A stretch of DNA of 64,000 bases from Escarpia spicata (lineage: Eukaryota > Annelida > Polychaeta > Sabellida > Siboglinidae). The notes beneath the pieces are model-generated. The model saw only the letters and a program-made list of their open reading frames with translations. It did no database searches and was not told where the DNA came from. Of the stretch, positions 41,801 to 53,513 are shown piece by piece. The stretch is taken from positions 3,688,105-3,752,104 of the forward strand of contig OZ023207.1 in NCBI GenBank assembly GCA_963995525.1. The letters are read 5' to 3'. Each line of letters starts with the position of its first letter. Positions within the stretch are counted from its first letter, which is position 1. Position numbers and translations under genes: made by a program.

Positions 41801-42160
41801 ATGAGCGTAATGATTAGCTAATGGAGTTAGAGATCGCATATCAAAAATCTATTTTGTTGTTATTATTATGCTACTGTGAATAAAAATAAAATGCAAAGAG
41901 GCATTGGCAATATGTGAACTTATCGAGGTGGTTAGAGATCAGCTGGCTTGTTGCCTTTTGTAGCCATTAGAAGTGCTGTCTTACTGTTCATCTGCTGTCT
42001 GTTTTGAAAACATAATTTATTATGACAAAAATTTCCATGTAGAATCTTGTAGCTTTCTTCTGCTTCTAACAAATACTGGACTTGGCCCTTTCCGGGCGAT
42101 AAATGTCCAACGAAGCTGATGCGCTTTTGGTATTAGCTTTTGGCGTCTGTTTTTGGCACA
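41801..42160. other. Unannotated sequence
   Basis: AT-rich; similar to part of 50260-50460, so it belongs to the duplicated retroelement block, but carries no recognisable domain. Confidence 0.45.
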
Positions 42161-43420
42161 ATTATTTATGAACATGCTGTGCAGAGTTTATAGTATGTTG
42201 GCAGAGTCTGTAGTTAATTATCTCTATATGACGGTGTTGATTGTTGGCCGACCAATCATCTAAATCACTATTATCTGTTGAGGTAGATGTGTGCCAATCA
42301 TGATTCATTGGATTCTGATTTGATACGTCATAAAGAGCCACTATTCCAACAAGGCTATACTTTCTTGGCACGACTGTTCAACCAAATATCCACGCAGTCT
42401 TTCTCTGTATATACTGATGTCTGCTGTCTGCACAATTCATCAACTGAAATTCCTTGCAGCATCACTATAGTCCACTCAATGTCCACTCTATGTCCATTCC
42501 CACCGACCTCTAATTGACCAATTGCGAGATGACCAGCTGACCAACTGTCAACAGACTGACATTTTCCAGTGCTCTTCATGTCTCATCTGCCCCGCTTCAA
42601 GTACGTGTATGACCACGCAACACACAAGGACAAACACTGACTAACGCATTGCAGGACAGTTATGCCTTTGTTGAATGTACAGACACAGCCGGCAGCAGTC
42701 TTTATGTCAGGCGCCGTTTACCAGTGATTAGGGGCCGATCTTTGTCTTGTCGATGTGTCATCCCACTCGAGGTGATTCTAATAGTCTGACAAACTATTCG
42801 CAAATGGCACTTGCATGTCGGAAAACATCTGCTTACTGGCTAATAATGATGGCACGATAATGGCGGTTTAGTGAAAAATCCTGCTGCCATAAAATACTGA
42901 CTTCCCTTAATGCGCATGTTCGTACGTAGAAGTTCGCAGTGTAAAGAAATATTCTACCCCGAATGTTTGCTGGTCACGTTATATTTCAGACTCGAATGGA
43001 CAGAAATGAGTCTAACCGGTGATTCATCAAGGTTGGACCACACTCTCATTTGCGTAACGGATGTTGTCACACATTTGTCCAGGGTATAAAATACATTCCA
43101 ATCATACATGACAGCTCATCATTGTGATTACGGTATGGTGCATTATTAATTATTGACACGGTCAACTTCATCTCGGACATGGAACGGAATGAGTCTCTCC
43201 TTCTGAGCTATCGTCTTCACATCTTCGTTGATGTTCAATTTGACTTGTACAACCTTCATCCTGCCTAGGCCTTCAAATTTGTCTTTGTGTTCGTCTGCTA
43301 CTTTGTGAAAGGTTATTTCATCCACATTCTGTGTGAATATTATTAAGCCAATCTTCTCAGCAGTTTCACAGCCTAACAGATTGTTGTCTTTTCCTGTCAT
43401 GACATATATGTCAGAAACGG
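42161..43420 (-). mobile_element. Repeated 1.1-kb gypsy-derived block, copy 1
   Basis: Matches 50520-51690 and 51690-52660. At its right end (43146-43400, minus) it encodes the gypsy PR-RT linker (TGKDNNLLGCETAEKIGL, FEGLGRMKVVQVKLNINED, IPFHVRDEVDR). The left 900 bp has no domain and carries TCACACATTTGTCCAGGGTA and ACCAGCTGACCAACTGTCAA in all copies; it may be an LTR or internal spacer. Confidence 0.7.
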
Positions 43421-43599
43421 TTTCTTATGGAACTTATGTAAAATGTACATGACGCAGACACGGTATAACTTTGGCTTGAAATAAACCTCTTTGTACCTTG
43501 GTGGGTCTAGTATAATCTCCATCTTCAGCAATGTCTTAAAGACTCTTCAGAAGTTTTCTTCCATCTACGCCTATGGAAAGGAAAAGCATATGCCTCAAA

Positions 43600-44045
43600 C
43601 TCCTCCTACTTGGATGCTATAGCACGTTCATCTGTCACAAAATCTCTCGTTTTTTGAATTGCACCTTTTCAAACGTTACACACATTGGGCTGGTGTAGAG
43701 TATCGATCAAGAATTGTGGCCGAGAAGATCTTGATGCAAGAACACCCCTAAATGTTTCCACGAACACTTTGAGGCATAAGACTTCAACAACAACAACATG
43801 AAGAATAACTTGAAATGGTATGCTATTCCTACACAACCGAAGCAGGCCAAGCCTGACCGCATAGTTCCACCAGTCTTCATAAGTGCACCACCAAAAGCTA
43901 GTAAACTGCCAAATAAAATATATTACTTGATGGCGGTGTTGACGGCTCGGTTGTCGACATATTCGCACTTGGCCACTGGGCTTGTACAACGCCTCAATTG
44001 GACTCACCCACGGCGTGGGACCCTCTGAATCCTATATCCAAACTA
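43600..44045 (-). mobile_element. Ty3/gypsy RT fragment
   Basis: The minus-strand frame ending near 43669 starts SPIEALYKPSGQVRIC, then breaks. It joins a CR1 3' tail at about 44045, the same composite junction as at 40505, 49270 and 56270. Confidence 0.7.
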
Positions 44046-44049
44046 TACC

Positions 44050-44340
44050 TTTCTGTCTCTATCTCTTTACAATATTTAACAAGATTTAACAACATTTAAA
44101 AATATTTCACAAGATTTAACAAGATTGCCACGGAGAGAATTAACTGTAGATTGCATTTGGACTTTTTCCTTATACGATATATTTTGTCTAATTAATACAA
44201 GGATTTGATTTCACTTTGAAACTGCAATTCCGCACTGTTCTGAATCCTTATTGTCAGCACTAATGGTTAACCAAATGTCCTTTTCTTTCATAGTAGTATT
44301 TAGTAGTGTATCCCCATTGATTAAAATGAGGGGTACTGTA
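44050..44340 (-). mobile_element. CR1 3'-end fragment with tail
   Basis: The minus-strand tail AACAAGATTTAACAAGATT-type repeats (44070-44130) is followed by about 200 bp of CR1 sequence (complement of AATTGCAG...AAATCCTTG). The internal UTR is deleted relative to 12540-12640. Confidence 0.7.
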
Positions 44341-44575
44341 CAATAGGAACAACAAGAAAATCAGAACTAGATGATCGAAACTGGATGTGCTTTTTTAGAA
44401 GAGTAGTTAATATGCATATGCTGGTTGCTTACATGAAAGTGTCTGATAGGTAATGGTACAAATCTTAGAAATACTACGTTATTGTACACGGAGCCAGTGC
44501 GAAGATTTGAGAAGATGCACTGAGTGAGATAACCGCGGAGACCGTGTCACAACGCATGTAGACGTTGTAGTCGAG

Positions 44576-45399
44576 TTATATTGTGAAAACGGGAATTGCT
44601 ATAGTCAAGCCTATTAGTAATAAGTGCAGTTGCGATAGTTTTTGCAACAAAAAGAGGCAAGATACGGCGAATACGTCGTAAATCACGAATTTGAAAATAG
44701 CAGCAGCAAATTTAATTCTAAAATTGAAATGATCATCAAAGATCACTCCATGATTCCGTGCTGAATGTGCAGGCGTAACATACTGGCTAACCATAGGTGT
44801 GGGGAAAAAAGCTTTTAATTCACACACTGCCTCTGTGTACCAATTATAAAAAAGGTTTCAACAGCATTTAACTTTAATCTTCTCTGAATCATCCAAACGA
44901 AAATGTTATTAAGACAATTTCTAAGCTGGCCTAAGGAGCAATTAATATCAGACGTAGATAGAGAAATGTAAATATGGGTATCGTCTCCATAAACATGATG
45001 GTTTAGATTATGACTGTTAATAACATAGCTTAGTGGTGTTGTGCAGAGAGTGAAAAGCAAACGCCCAAGAATATAACCCTGAGGAACACCACATAAATTG
45101 GGCAGTGCAGCTGAAAAGCAGTTCGCAATCTTAATGGTTTGGTATGTATCAGTAAGGTGTAAAGAAATGCAGATCAGAGCTGTACCAGATATGTATTACA
45201 TTACCTCAGCACAACGTACAAGGCGTGGAATCATCCGGGCACTGAGGTGCGTAAGCCAATCACCAAGCGTCATTCACTATTGATAAAAGATATGGCATAA
45301 TGTACGTATGTTGTTGGAGAGAATCGGCGGTGTGACATTGATCAAAACTAGCGTTGTCACAAAAGTGCATCTAACATACATTGAGGATATAAACTAAGT
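44576..45399 (-). mobile_element. L2-like RT fragment upstream of intact GPCR
   Basis: Minus-strand frames 44815-45060 (LSYVINSHNLNHHVYGDDTH, with YGDDT as the catalytic YxDD; then QLRNCLNNIFVWM) and 44576-44827 (VTPAHSARNHGVIFDDHFNF) are RT blocks C to E. The plus-strand part nearest the GPCR (45060-45399) mirrors 39472-39840. Confidence 0.75.
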
Positions 45400-46344
45400 A
45401 TGGATGTAACATATTTTGAGGATATGAAGCCCGTCATCATCAGTGCAGTGATCGTGATGAATATAACATTGAACGTTCTCGTGATCGCGGTAATTATAAA
45501 ACATCCGCAACTGCGAGAAGATCGCACGGTTCTCTTCATGTTGTCTCTCATGCTGTGTGATCTAGCCAACGGTTGTACGGCAATGCCCATCAGCGCTGCC
45601 TTGTGTTCCAACGTGACGCCGATTACCCGTAACAGGACTCGCTACCTGACTAAGATTCAACAAGTCTGCAGTACTTGGTTCATATTCAACTCGATGCACA
45701 GTCTGTGCTGGGTGACTGTGTGGAAGATGGTCGCCATAACGAAACCGCTGCGATATGAACAAATCCTCACTAAGAATCGATGTTACGTTATCATTTGTAG
45801 CATTTGGTTGACTGGGGCGGTATTTGCTGCGGCATATCTCCAAGTAACAACAAGGTGGGACATGGACACTTGCATGTTTAATATAGAAGGAACTTCTGCA
45901 CTTGAAGTTAAATTTCTTACAGGGTTAATACTGATACTAGTAGTGCCGGTCATTGTCATCATTTATACCAATGCAAGGATATTCTCCGTGATTGTGCGAA
46001 CTCACCTTCAAATAACCGCGCAAGTGAACTCAATCGGTGGCGGAGCTGCCCATGTTGAAAGCATTACATCGGTGACTTTGAAGTCCATTCGCTCTGGTAG
46101 AAATATTTTGTTTATATGTTTGTCGTATCTCCTTCTAACTATTCCTATTGCAATATACTTATTCACAACAGTCATAGGTGTGGACAAGTATTTGCCTTAT
46201 TCTGATATGTTTGTAGCAGTTTGGATAATGATGTGTAACTCTTCGGTCAATAGTATTATTTATTTAATCTTTTTCCCGTCTGTTCGAAGTAAAGTGGCTA
46301 AAATGATTTCGACGTGGTTCAACAATGTTACACAGTGTACTTAA
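45400..46344 (+). CDS. Intact orphan rhodopsin-class GPCR
   Basis: 314 residues, single exon. Seven hydrophobic segments at about 11-33, 43-65, 90-112, 129-147, 161-182, 223-245 and 260-282. Features: extracellular Cys pair C90 (QQVCSTW) and C148 (DTCMF); N-glycosylation sites NVTP and NRTR in the first extracellular loop; WKM where class A receptors have DRY, followed by VAITKPLRY; TM7 NSSVNSIIY in place of NPxxY; no CWxP in TM6. The ligand is unknown; the altered motifs are shared by the split paralogue, so they belong to the family. A 3' AATAAA lies near 46384. It is the unoccupied counterpart of the Polinton target and stands head-to-head with it. Confidence 0.9.
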   Translation: MDVTYFEDMKPVIISAVIVMNITLNVLVIAVIIKHPQLREDRTVLFMLSLMLCDLANGCTAMPISAALCSNVTPITRNRTRYLTKIQQVCSTWFIFNSMHSLCWVTVWKMVAITKPLRYEQILTKNRCYVIICSIWLTGAVFAAAYLQVTTRWDMDTCMFNIEGTSALEVKFLTGLILILVVPVIVIIYTNARIFSVIVRTHLQITAQVNSIGGGAAHVESITSVTLKSIRSGRNILFICLSYLLLTIPIAIYLFTTVIGVDKYLPYSDMFVAVWIMMCNSSVNSIIYLIFFPSVRSKVAKMISTWFNNVTQCT

Positions 46345-47300
46345 AATATTCGCTTGTATTTGTGTGTTTGTGTTTTCATTGTAAATAAAATTCACATCGT
46401 TGAATTATATCGAGTAGCTGTGTTTACTGTTAGAACGTTTTGCTTAGCAACACTGCATATGTGCATAAGAACATACATATTTAGTGCGAATAAATACATG
46501 TGTACATACGTTCATACGTAAATTCGTGCATGTTTGGTTGCGTGCATTCGTTCGTAGATACATGCGCATGCATGAACACATGCGCGCACAACTAATGTAT
46601 TGGGCACACTCAACATAATTAAATTGGTTAAATAAGTATAACTTTTGCAAGACCTGTGCCTAACACTACGCGACAACTTTCATGGAACTATGCGGTACAC
46701 GCACACAAGCACGCACGCACGCACGCACACACGCACGCACATACTTACCCCCCCCCACACACACAAACACATACACAGAGCATAAGTTTGTTTCTTTTTC
46801 AACACTAGATAACAAAGAAATATACATGTATGCGCCATTGTCATATACACCATTCTATGCAAAGCAATTATGTAAAACAAGAAGTCAAGTGTATATTGAA
46901 ATAGGCCGACGTAATTATATTTTACTTTTATTCATTTACATATATCATGTAAACGACAACATAAATACATTAATACGTATTCACAGCAAGCATGCCGGCC
47001 CCAATGGTATTGCTAACCAATACCTATAAGTCGTAGACGTAGTACCAACCACCAGTACTAATTATATCTCTACACTATTTTTACAATTGACACCGTATAG
47101 GTGAGGTCACTAAGAAATATGTTTGAAGAAAATATATAATGTGCACTTAGGTTCGTGAACCGATGCACGCATACGTGAAAGTATAAACAAGTTCAAAACA
47201 ACGGTTGGAAAGTTTACTGAAAAGTCGAAGTTACGATTTTGAATAAAGAATTTAAAATTCTACATCTGTTACCAGAAATATCGCCAATCATACTTGCTAC
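46345..47300 (+). repeat. Duplicated GPCR 3' flank with CA/ACGC microsatellite
   Basis: Collinear with 53100-54350 and, inverted, with 21230-21850. It includes the polyadenylation region, TATGTGCATAAG-type runs, an ACGC/CA microsatellite (46697-46780), the AACACTAGATAACAAAGAAA block near 46800, and TTCAAAACAACGGTTGG near 47190. No gene. Confidence 0.75.
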
Positions 47301-47985
47301 CCCAGCGTATCGCCAAGTCCAAGCAGGTTAAATTGTCAACATATTGTACACATTAAACTCAATAGTTTATAACTCTAATCACGATATCAACCAGCGGATT
47401 TCCCCTAAAATTCGCCATCTTGGAATGCTAATCAGCACAGAACAAACAACGAAATAATCTACAAAATAGCTAAGTGCCACTAAATTGTGTCAACTGCGCT
47501 TAAGATAGTCCTGCTCAAACTTCAACCTAAGTAACATCGTCCCCTAGCACCGATACGCCTATGGGCCTACTGCGACTACCTTCCACGTCAATAAAAAATA
47601 AAAAAGACGCATTCACTGTTTCACAGCTTTATGTATCCATTTTGATTATAGGCGGCTAGTATCAATGCAGTGGAAAGAGAATTCACTGTAATAAGCTTTC
47701 TACTAAATGGCCTTTCGTGAACACGCTCTTTACGCCCAATAATATGGTCCAGCGGCAGAGCCACAGTGAAATTTTACATTTTGCAATCGCGCTGCACAAG
47801 CTGCTTGACGTTCGTACAGTCATAGTACGCCTTTGGATTAAAATATATATGGTTATTTACACCTTCGTAGGTACCCATCCTCTCGATCGAAATAATGTAT
47901 TTAAAATATTTTAAAAACAAGTATTTTATTAAACCAGCTATGAATAATACTTAATTTAAACAATTAAAACTCCACAAATATGAAC
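47301..47985. other. Non-coding spacer, partly duplicated
   Basis: Unique to about 47770, then duplicated at 54335-54600 (shared TTTTGCAATCGCGCT, ACACCTTCGTAG, CATCCTCTCGATCGAAATAA). No gene. Confidence 0.6.
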
Positions 47986-47986
47986 A

Positions 47987-48190
47987 TCAATGATGTAGAA
48001 ATCGTGATGATTCTACTACTAATAACAGTATCAATATTGTAAGAAATGTAGCTTCACTTGCATAAGTTCGTCCTATTTTGAACATGCATGTGTCAATGCC
48101 CCATGTTGTCGTTCCTTGGAGAAATGCCATAGCTAAAACTGCACCAGTCAACCAAATGCAACAAATGATCACGTAACATCGATTCGTAGG
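47987..48190 (-). pseudogene. GPCR relic, TM4-TM5 only
   Basis: The minus-strand frame reads NRCYVIICCIWLTGAV, then FLQGTTTWGIDTCMF and a decayed TM5 start. Closest to the split receptor's C-terminal half. It begins at nearly the same codon (NRC-Y) where the Polinton cut the other gene; the DNA before it is retroelement sequence. No upstream or downstream receptor part is attached. Confidence 0.8.
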
Positions 48191-48299
48191 GAATATATAC
48201 ACAGTACGGTTCTGTGATATCTCCGGGAGAGCGATCCTTTTTTCTCGTCCAGTATAGAAAAATCGTCTTTGGCACGCAGGCACTCAGCGTATTTGGCAT

Positions 48300-49290
48300 A
48301 TATTTTGTTCCACTTTCCTATAAAAATGCAGTTCAACACAAGCTGCAGTCCCTCGTCTCCTTCCATTTAATTACGGAGGTCTTCTCGGATAATTTTCTTA
48401 ATTCCTTCATTCTGGTAGCTCTCAATTGCGTTGACGTTAAGTTGATTAGTCTGCAAATCTAGCCATGATTTGCTATCTTGTTTTCCTGGAGACGGAGTAG
48501 ATTGAGAAAGATCATCTACCGACTCTTCTTTCCTGGACAATATACCACTTCCATCTTGTAAGGCTGGAGATGCAGCACTATTCGATGTAGTCTCGCTGTT
48601 GGTAAATTTCCTCATGATGCCCTGGAGAGGTTTGTTGTCTGTGACGATCATAAACTCTGAAACGTCAGTGTAGTTATAGAAATGCTCACAACCCCAGACT
48701 GTAACTAATGCCTCTCTTTCAGTCTGGCTAAACCTCGACCCCGCATGTGTTTGCGCTCGACTGCCATATTCTACTTTGGAATTATCTCCATCTATCTACT
48801 TCTGTGCAATAATTGCCAATAGACCACGTGGGCTTGCATCCTTCACGAGTTTGGTGGGTAGTTTCGTATCAAAATAACTCAGCATTTCCCATTTCGCCAT
48901 TAAGGATTTCAGCTCACTGAAAACTTGTCGCTGTTCCTCTCCCCATTCCCAGGGATAATCTTTTTTTGTGAGGCGTCTCAACTGCTCAACTCTGAGGCAG
49001 AATTGATGCCCATATCGAAGGACTTATACTTGATGTGGTGCAAACTTGATTGATCTACTCTCAGGAGCAAAGTCTGGCTGATGATATCCTTTGTGGAGGT
49101 ATATCTTCGAGAATATCTTTGACACATTCATATCAGTAATCGGGTCCTCTATGGTATTGGTGGGATATAGATCTAGTTCGAAGACTGCGCTGAAGGCTCG
49201 ACTGTCGGCACATATTCGCACTTGGCCATTGGGTTTGTGCACCGCCTCAGTTGGACTCACCCATGGCGTGGGACCCTCAGAATCCTATGT
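48300..49290 (-). mobile_element. Ty3/gypsy pol fragment (RT to RNase H)
   Basis: Minus-strand frames in order: 49260-49024 (SPTEAVHKPNGQVRICADSR, KIYLHKGYHQPDFAPESR), 48981-48796 (RRLTKKDYPWEWGEEQ, DASPRGLLAI, connection/RNase H), 48651-48367 (VTDNKPLQGIMRK, RNase H end). Multiple stops. Closely paralogous to 54760-56270. Confidence 0.85.
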
Positions 49291-49309
49291 CAAACCTAAA
49301 CGTATAATG

Positions 49310-50260
49310 TTTCTAGTTATTTTCTTTTACAGTAATACTTTGTACAGTGCCACCCATTGTAAATTGTACATCTTAGTTCCCATGTCCTGTGTGGAGGAAT
49401 TTACATTTCCCAAAATTGAACAACATTTGTCACTTGTCAGACAATTTGATCAATCTGTCAAGATCATCTTGTAAATGTTGTCTATCTCCATCACGTTTAA
49501 TCTTTCTAAACACTTTTGTAGCATCCGCAAATACAAAATTACACCACCTTGATTGTTATATCATCGTCCAAATCGTTTATTTATACTATGACAAATATAG
49601 GTTTCAGTACTGATCCCTGTGGTACCCAACTCAAAACTGATTTCCAGTTTGAAGCCTCCCCATCAAGTACTACCCGTTGCCTTCTGTCAATCAGTCATTG
49701 ATGTGGCACTTTGTGGAAAGCTATCTAAAAAGCTATTTGGAAATGTAAATTATATATAATGGTGGTCCCTCGTCTACCCACCTAGTGATATTTTCCAAAA
49801 AAACATAACATATTTTTAAGCACGACCTCGCTAATAGAAATCCTTGTTGAGATGGGTTTATTAAGTTATGTCTAACAAGAAAATCCACCACGAGATCTTT
49901 AATTAGTCGTTCTAATAAATTGCAAATGACCGATGTTATATTTACTGGTCTGTTGTATTAATAAAAGTATAATGTTTGTTTCTTTCCATTTTATAGGAAT
50001 CACTCCCTCTTCTAATGACAAATCGAAAACTATTGCAAGCGGTATGCTAATTTGTTCAACAATTTCCCGTAGGTGTTTGTGCGGAATCCCATCCACTCCG
50101 GGTGATGATTTACTATCCATTATAGCCCTTATTTTCGTAGCTACCATTTCCGGGATTACCGAATTTCCTAGTGTTATTAATTGTGCCAGGGTTATTTGCT
50201 TCATTACCTTCATGTTTTTAATTGACTTTGTAATGTGTTTAATTATATGAGCGCATTGCT
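49310..50260 (-). mobile_element. CR1-like LINE copy, decayed
   Basis: Minus-strand RT remnants, including the complement of the GNEEVKYKMGG and FGKCK regions near 49330-49430 and, at 49899-50213, MDSKSSPGVDGIPHKHLREI and PLAIVFDLSLEEGVIP, the RT N-terminal region. Same family as 11399-12640. Confidence 0.8.
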
Positions 50261-50519
50261 TAGCTTATGAAATTAAAGATCGCATATCAAAACATATCTT
50301 CTTGTTGTTATTATCTTTAGATATCAAGACACCAGAAGGGCTGTCTTTCTCTCCATCTGCTGTCTGTCTTTGACACAATCATTTATTACCATCAACATCT
50401 CCAGGTAGAGTCGGTGTATCTTTTTGTATTTGTTTTTGGCACAATTATTTATGAACCTGCCGTACAGAGTCTATACATATTTTGGCAGTGTCTGTAGTTA
50501 ATTTTCTCTCTTCACAAGA

Positions 50520-51690
50520 CCAATCACATAAGTGTCAAATATATTTTGAGTAAGATGGATGCCAATCATGATTCATTTGATTTGATACGTCGTAAATAGC
50601 CATTATTCCAACAAGGCTACAGTGCCTTGGCACACTTGTTCAACCAAATATATGTATATTCCAACAATTGTCTATTGGCACGATTATTCAAACAAGAATC
50701 TGCTCAGTCTTTCTGTGTATAATCTGATGTTTGCTGTCTGCACGATTCGTCAACTGAAATTCCTTGCAGCATCACTACAGTCCACTCTATGTCCACTCTA
50801 TGTCCATTCCCACCGACATCTAATTGACCAATTGCGAGATGACCAGCTGACCAACTGTCAACAGACTGACATTCTACGGTACTCTTCATGTCTCGTCTGC
50901 CCCGTTTCAAGTACGTGTATGACCACGCAACACTCATGGACAAACACTGACTAACGCATTCCAGGATATATGTCTTTGTTGAATGTACATACACAGCCGG
51001 CAGCAGGTGTTGGTCTTTATGTCAGGCGCCGTTTACCGTTGATTAGGGGCCGATCTTTCTCTTGTCGAGGTGTCATCCCATTCGTGCTGATTCTAATAGT
51101 CTGACAAGCTATTTGCAAGTGGCACTTGCATGTCAGAAAACATCTGCTTACTGGCTAATAATGTTGGCACGGTAATGCCGGTGTAGCGCAAAACTCATAC
51201 TGCTGTAAAATACTGCCGCACCGTCCCTTAGTGCGCATATTCGGAAGTAGAAGTTCGCAGTGTAAAGAAATATTCTACACCGAATTTGCAGGCCACATTA
51301 TATTTCGGACTCGAATGGACAGAAATGAGTCTAACCGGTGATTCATCAAGGTTGGACCACACTCTCATTTGCGTAACGGATGTTGTCACACATTTGTCCA
51401 GGGTATAAAATACATTCCATTTATACATGACAGCTCATCATTGTGATTACGGTATGGTGCATTATTAATTATTGACACGGCCAACTTCATCTCGGACATG
51501 GAATGGAATGAGTCTCTTCTTCTGAGCTATCGCCTTCACATCTTCGTTGATATTCAGTTTGACTTATACAACCTTCATCTTGCCTAGGCCTTCTATTCTG
51601 TCTTTGTGTCCGTCTGCTACTTTGCAAAAGGATACTTAATCCACATTACGTATGAATATTATTAAGCCAAGCTTCTCAGCAGTTTCACAG
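50520..51690 (-). mobile_element. Repeated 1.1-kb gypsy-derived block, copy 2
   Basis: About 90% similar by eye to 42280-43400, ending in the same PR-RT linker region near 51480-51690. Followed immediately by copy 3. Confidence 0.7.
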
Positions 51691-52660
51691 CCTAACCTAG
51701 CCAATCATGATTCTTTTGATTTTATACGTCGTAAAGAGCCATTATTCCAACAAGGCTGTAGTGTCTTGGCACACTTGTTCAACCAAACATCTGTATATTC
51801 CAACAATAGTCTGTTGGCACGATTGTTCAAACAAGTATCGGCTCAGTCTTTCTGTGTATATTCTGATGTTTGCTGTCTGCACGATTCGTCAACTGAAATT
51901 CCTTGCAGCATCACTATAGTCCACTCTATGTCCATTCCCACCTACCTCTAATTGACCAATTGCGAGATGACCAGCTGACCGATTGTCTGTCAACAGACTG
52001 ACATTCTACGATACTCTTCATGTCTCATCTGCCCCGCTTCAAGTACGTGTATGACGACGCAACACACATGGACAAACACTGACTAATGCATTGCAGGATA
52101 GATGTCTTTGTTGAATGTACAGACACAGCCGGCAGCAGGTGTTGGTCTTTGTGTCAGGCGCCGTTTACTGGGTGATTACGGTCCGATCTTTGTGTTGTCG
52201 AGGTGTTAACCCACTCGAGTTGATTCTATTAGTCTGATAAGCTATTCGCAAGTGGCACTTGTCTGTCGGAAAACGTCTGCTTACTGGCCAATAATGATGA
52301 CACGTTCATGGCGGTTTATCGACAAAACCTGCCGCTATAAAATACTGCCGCATCGACCCTTAATGCGGATGTCCGGAAGTAGACGTTCGCTGAGTAAGGA
52401 TAGTTGCTACCCCGAATCTGCAGGCCTCGTTATATTTCAGATTCGAATGGACATAAATTAATCTAACCGATGATTGACCAAGGTTGGACCACACTCACTT
52501 TCATTTGCGCAACGGATGTTGTCACACAACTGTCTAGGGTAAAAATGCATTCCATTTACACATGAAAGCTCATCACTGTGATTCCGGTATCGTGCATTAT
52601 CAATTCTTGACACGGTCAACTTGATCTGTCGTTTCTTTACTCTCTCTCCTGGAAACAATC
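51691..52660 (-). mobile_element. Repeated 1.1-kb gypsy-derived block, copy 3
   Basis: Starts at CAATCATGATTCTTTTGATT and follows copy 2 through to CATTATCAATTCTTGACACG near 52610. The PR-RT linker is lost. Copies 2 and 3 form a direct tandem. Confidence 0.7.
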
Positions 52661-52989
52661 TGGCAGTGATTACTTTCCTTTATCACTTTCTGGAACGTAC
52701 GAACACAGCTCCTTCTTCGGTCGACTATGCTTCTGGATTTTTAACTCTCGAAAAGTGTCCTCTCCTCTCAGGTTCAGTAGAGCACTGAAGTCTACTAGGC
52801 AGCAGATATCTACTTCTGACATAATTACAGTTGTACATCTAGTTAATATTTTCGGTCCTCACCAGAAACGCAAGGTACTGTCACATATACTTCATCGGAT
52901 ACTCGGCTCACTATTTTTGACTGTGAGTGACATTTCATTTCGAAGTGTCCAAATCTGTCACACGGCTTTTGTGTGGGTATTGTCTTACA

Positions 52990-53099
52990 AAACGAAAACG
53001 GTCAATAGTATTATTTATTTAATCTTTTTCCCGTGTGTTCGAACTAAAACGGCTAAAATGATTTCGACGTGGTTTAAATATTTTACAGAGTGTATGTAA
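52990..53099 (+). pseudogene. GPCR relic, TM7 and C-tail
   Basis: KTVNSIIYLIFFPCVRTKTAKMISTWFKYFTECM-type sequence (given here only as the family name of the match) parallels the last 34 residues of the intact GPCR; the key box is VNSIIYLIFF. AATAAAACT at 53141 and the flank after it copy the region after 46344. TM1-TM6 are absent, replaced by unrelated sequence and gypsy block copy 3. Confidence 0.85.
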
Positions 53100-53414
53100 C
53101 ATATTCGCTATTATTTGCTAAGTTTGTGTTTTCATTTCAAATAAAACTAACATTGTTGAAGTATTTCCAGTAGTTTTGTTTATTACTAAAAGTGTTACAC
53201 AGTAGCACTGCATATGTGCATAAGTGCATACATATTTAGTGTGTATGAGTATCTGTGCATACGTGTATACATCAATTGGTGCATGCATACTTGTGTGGAT
53301 ATGTATTGTGTGCGCTCAGCAAAATTAAATTGGTTATATAAGATTAACTTTTTAAAGACATGTGACTAACACTAGGCGACAAATACATTGTATTCAGACT
53401 TTAATGAAACTATG

Positions 53415-53513
<99 letters not shown>

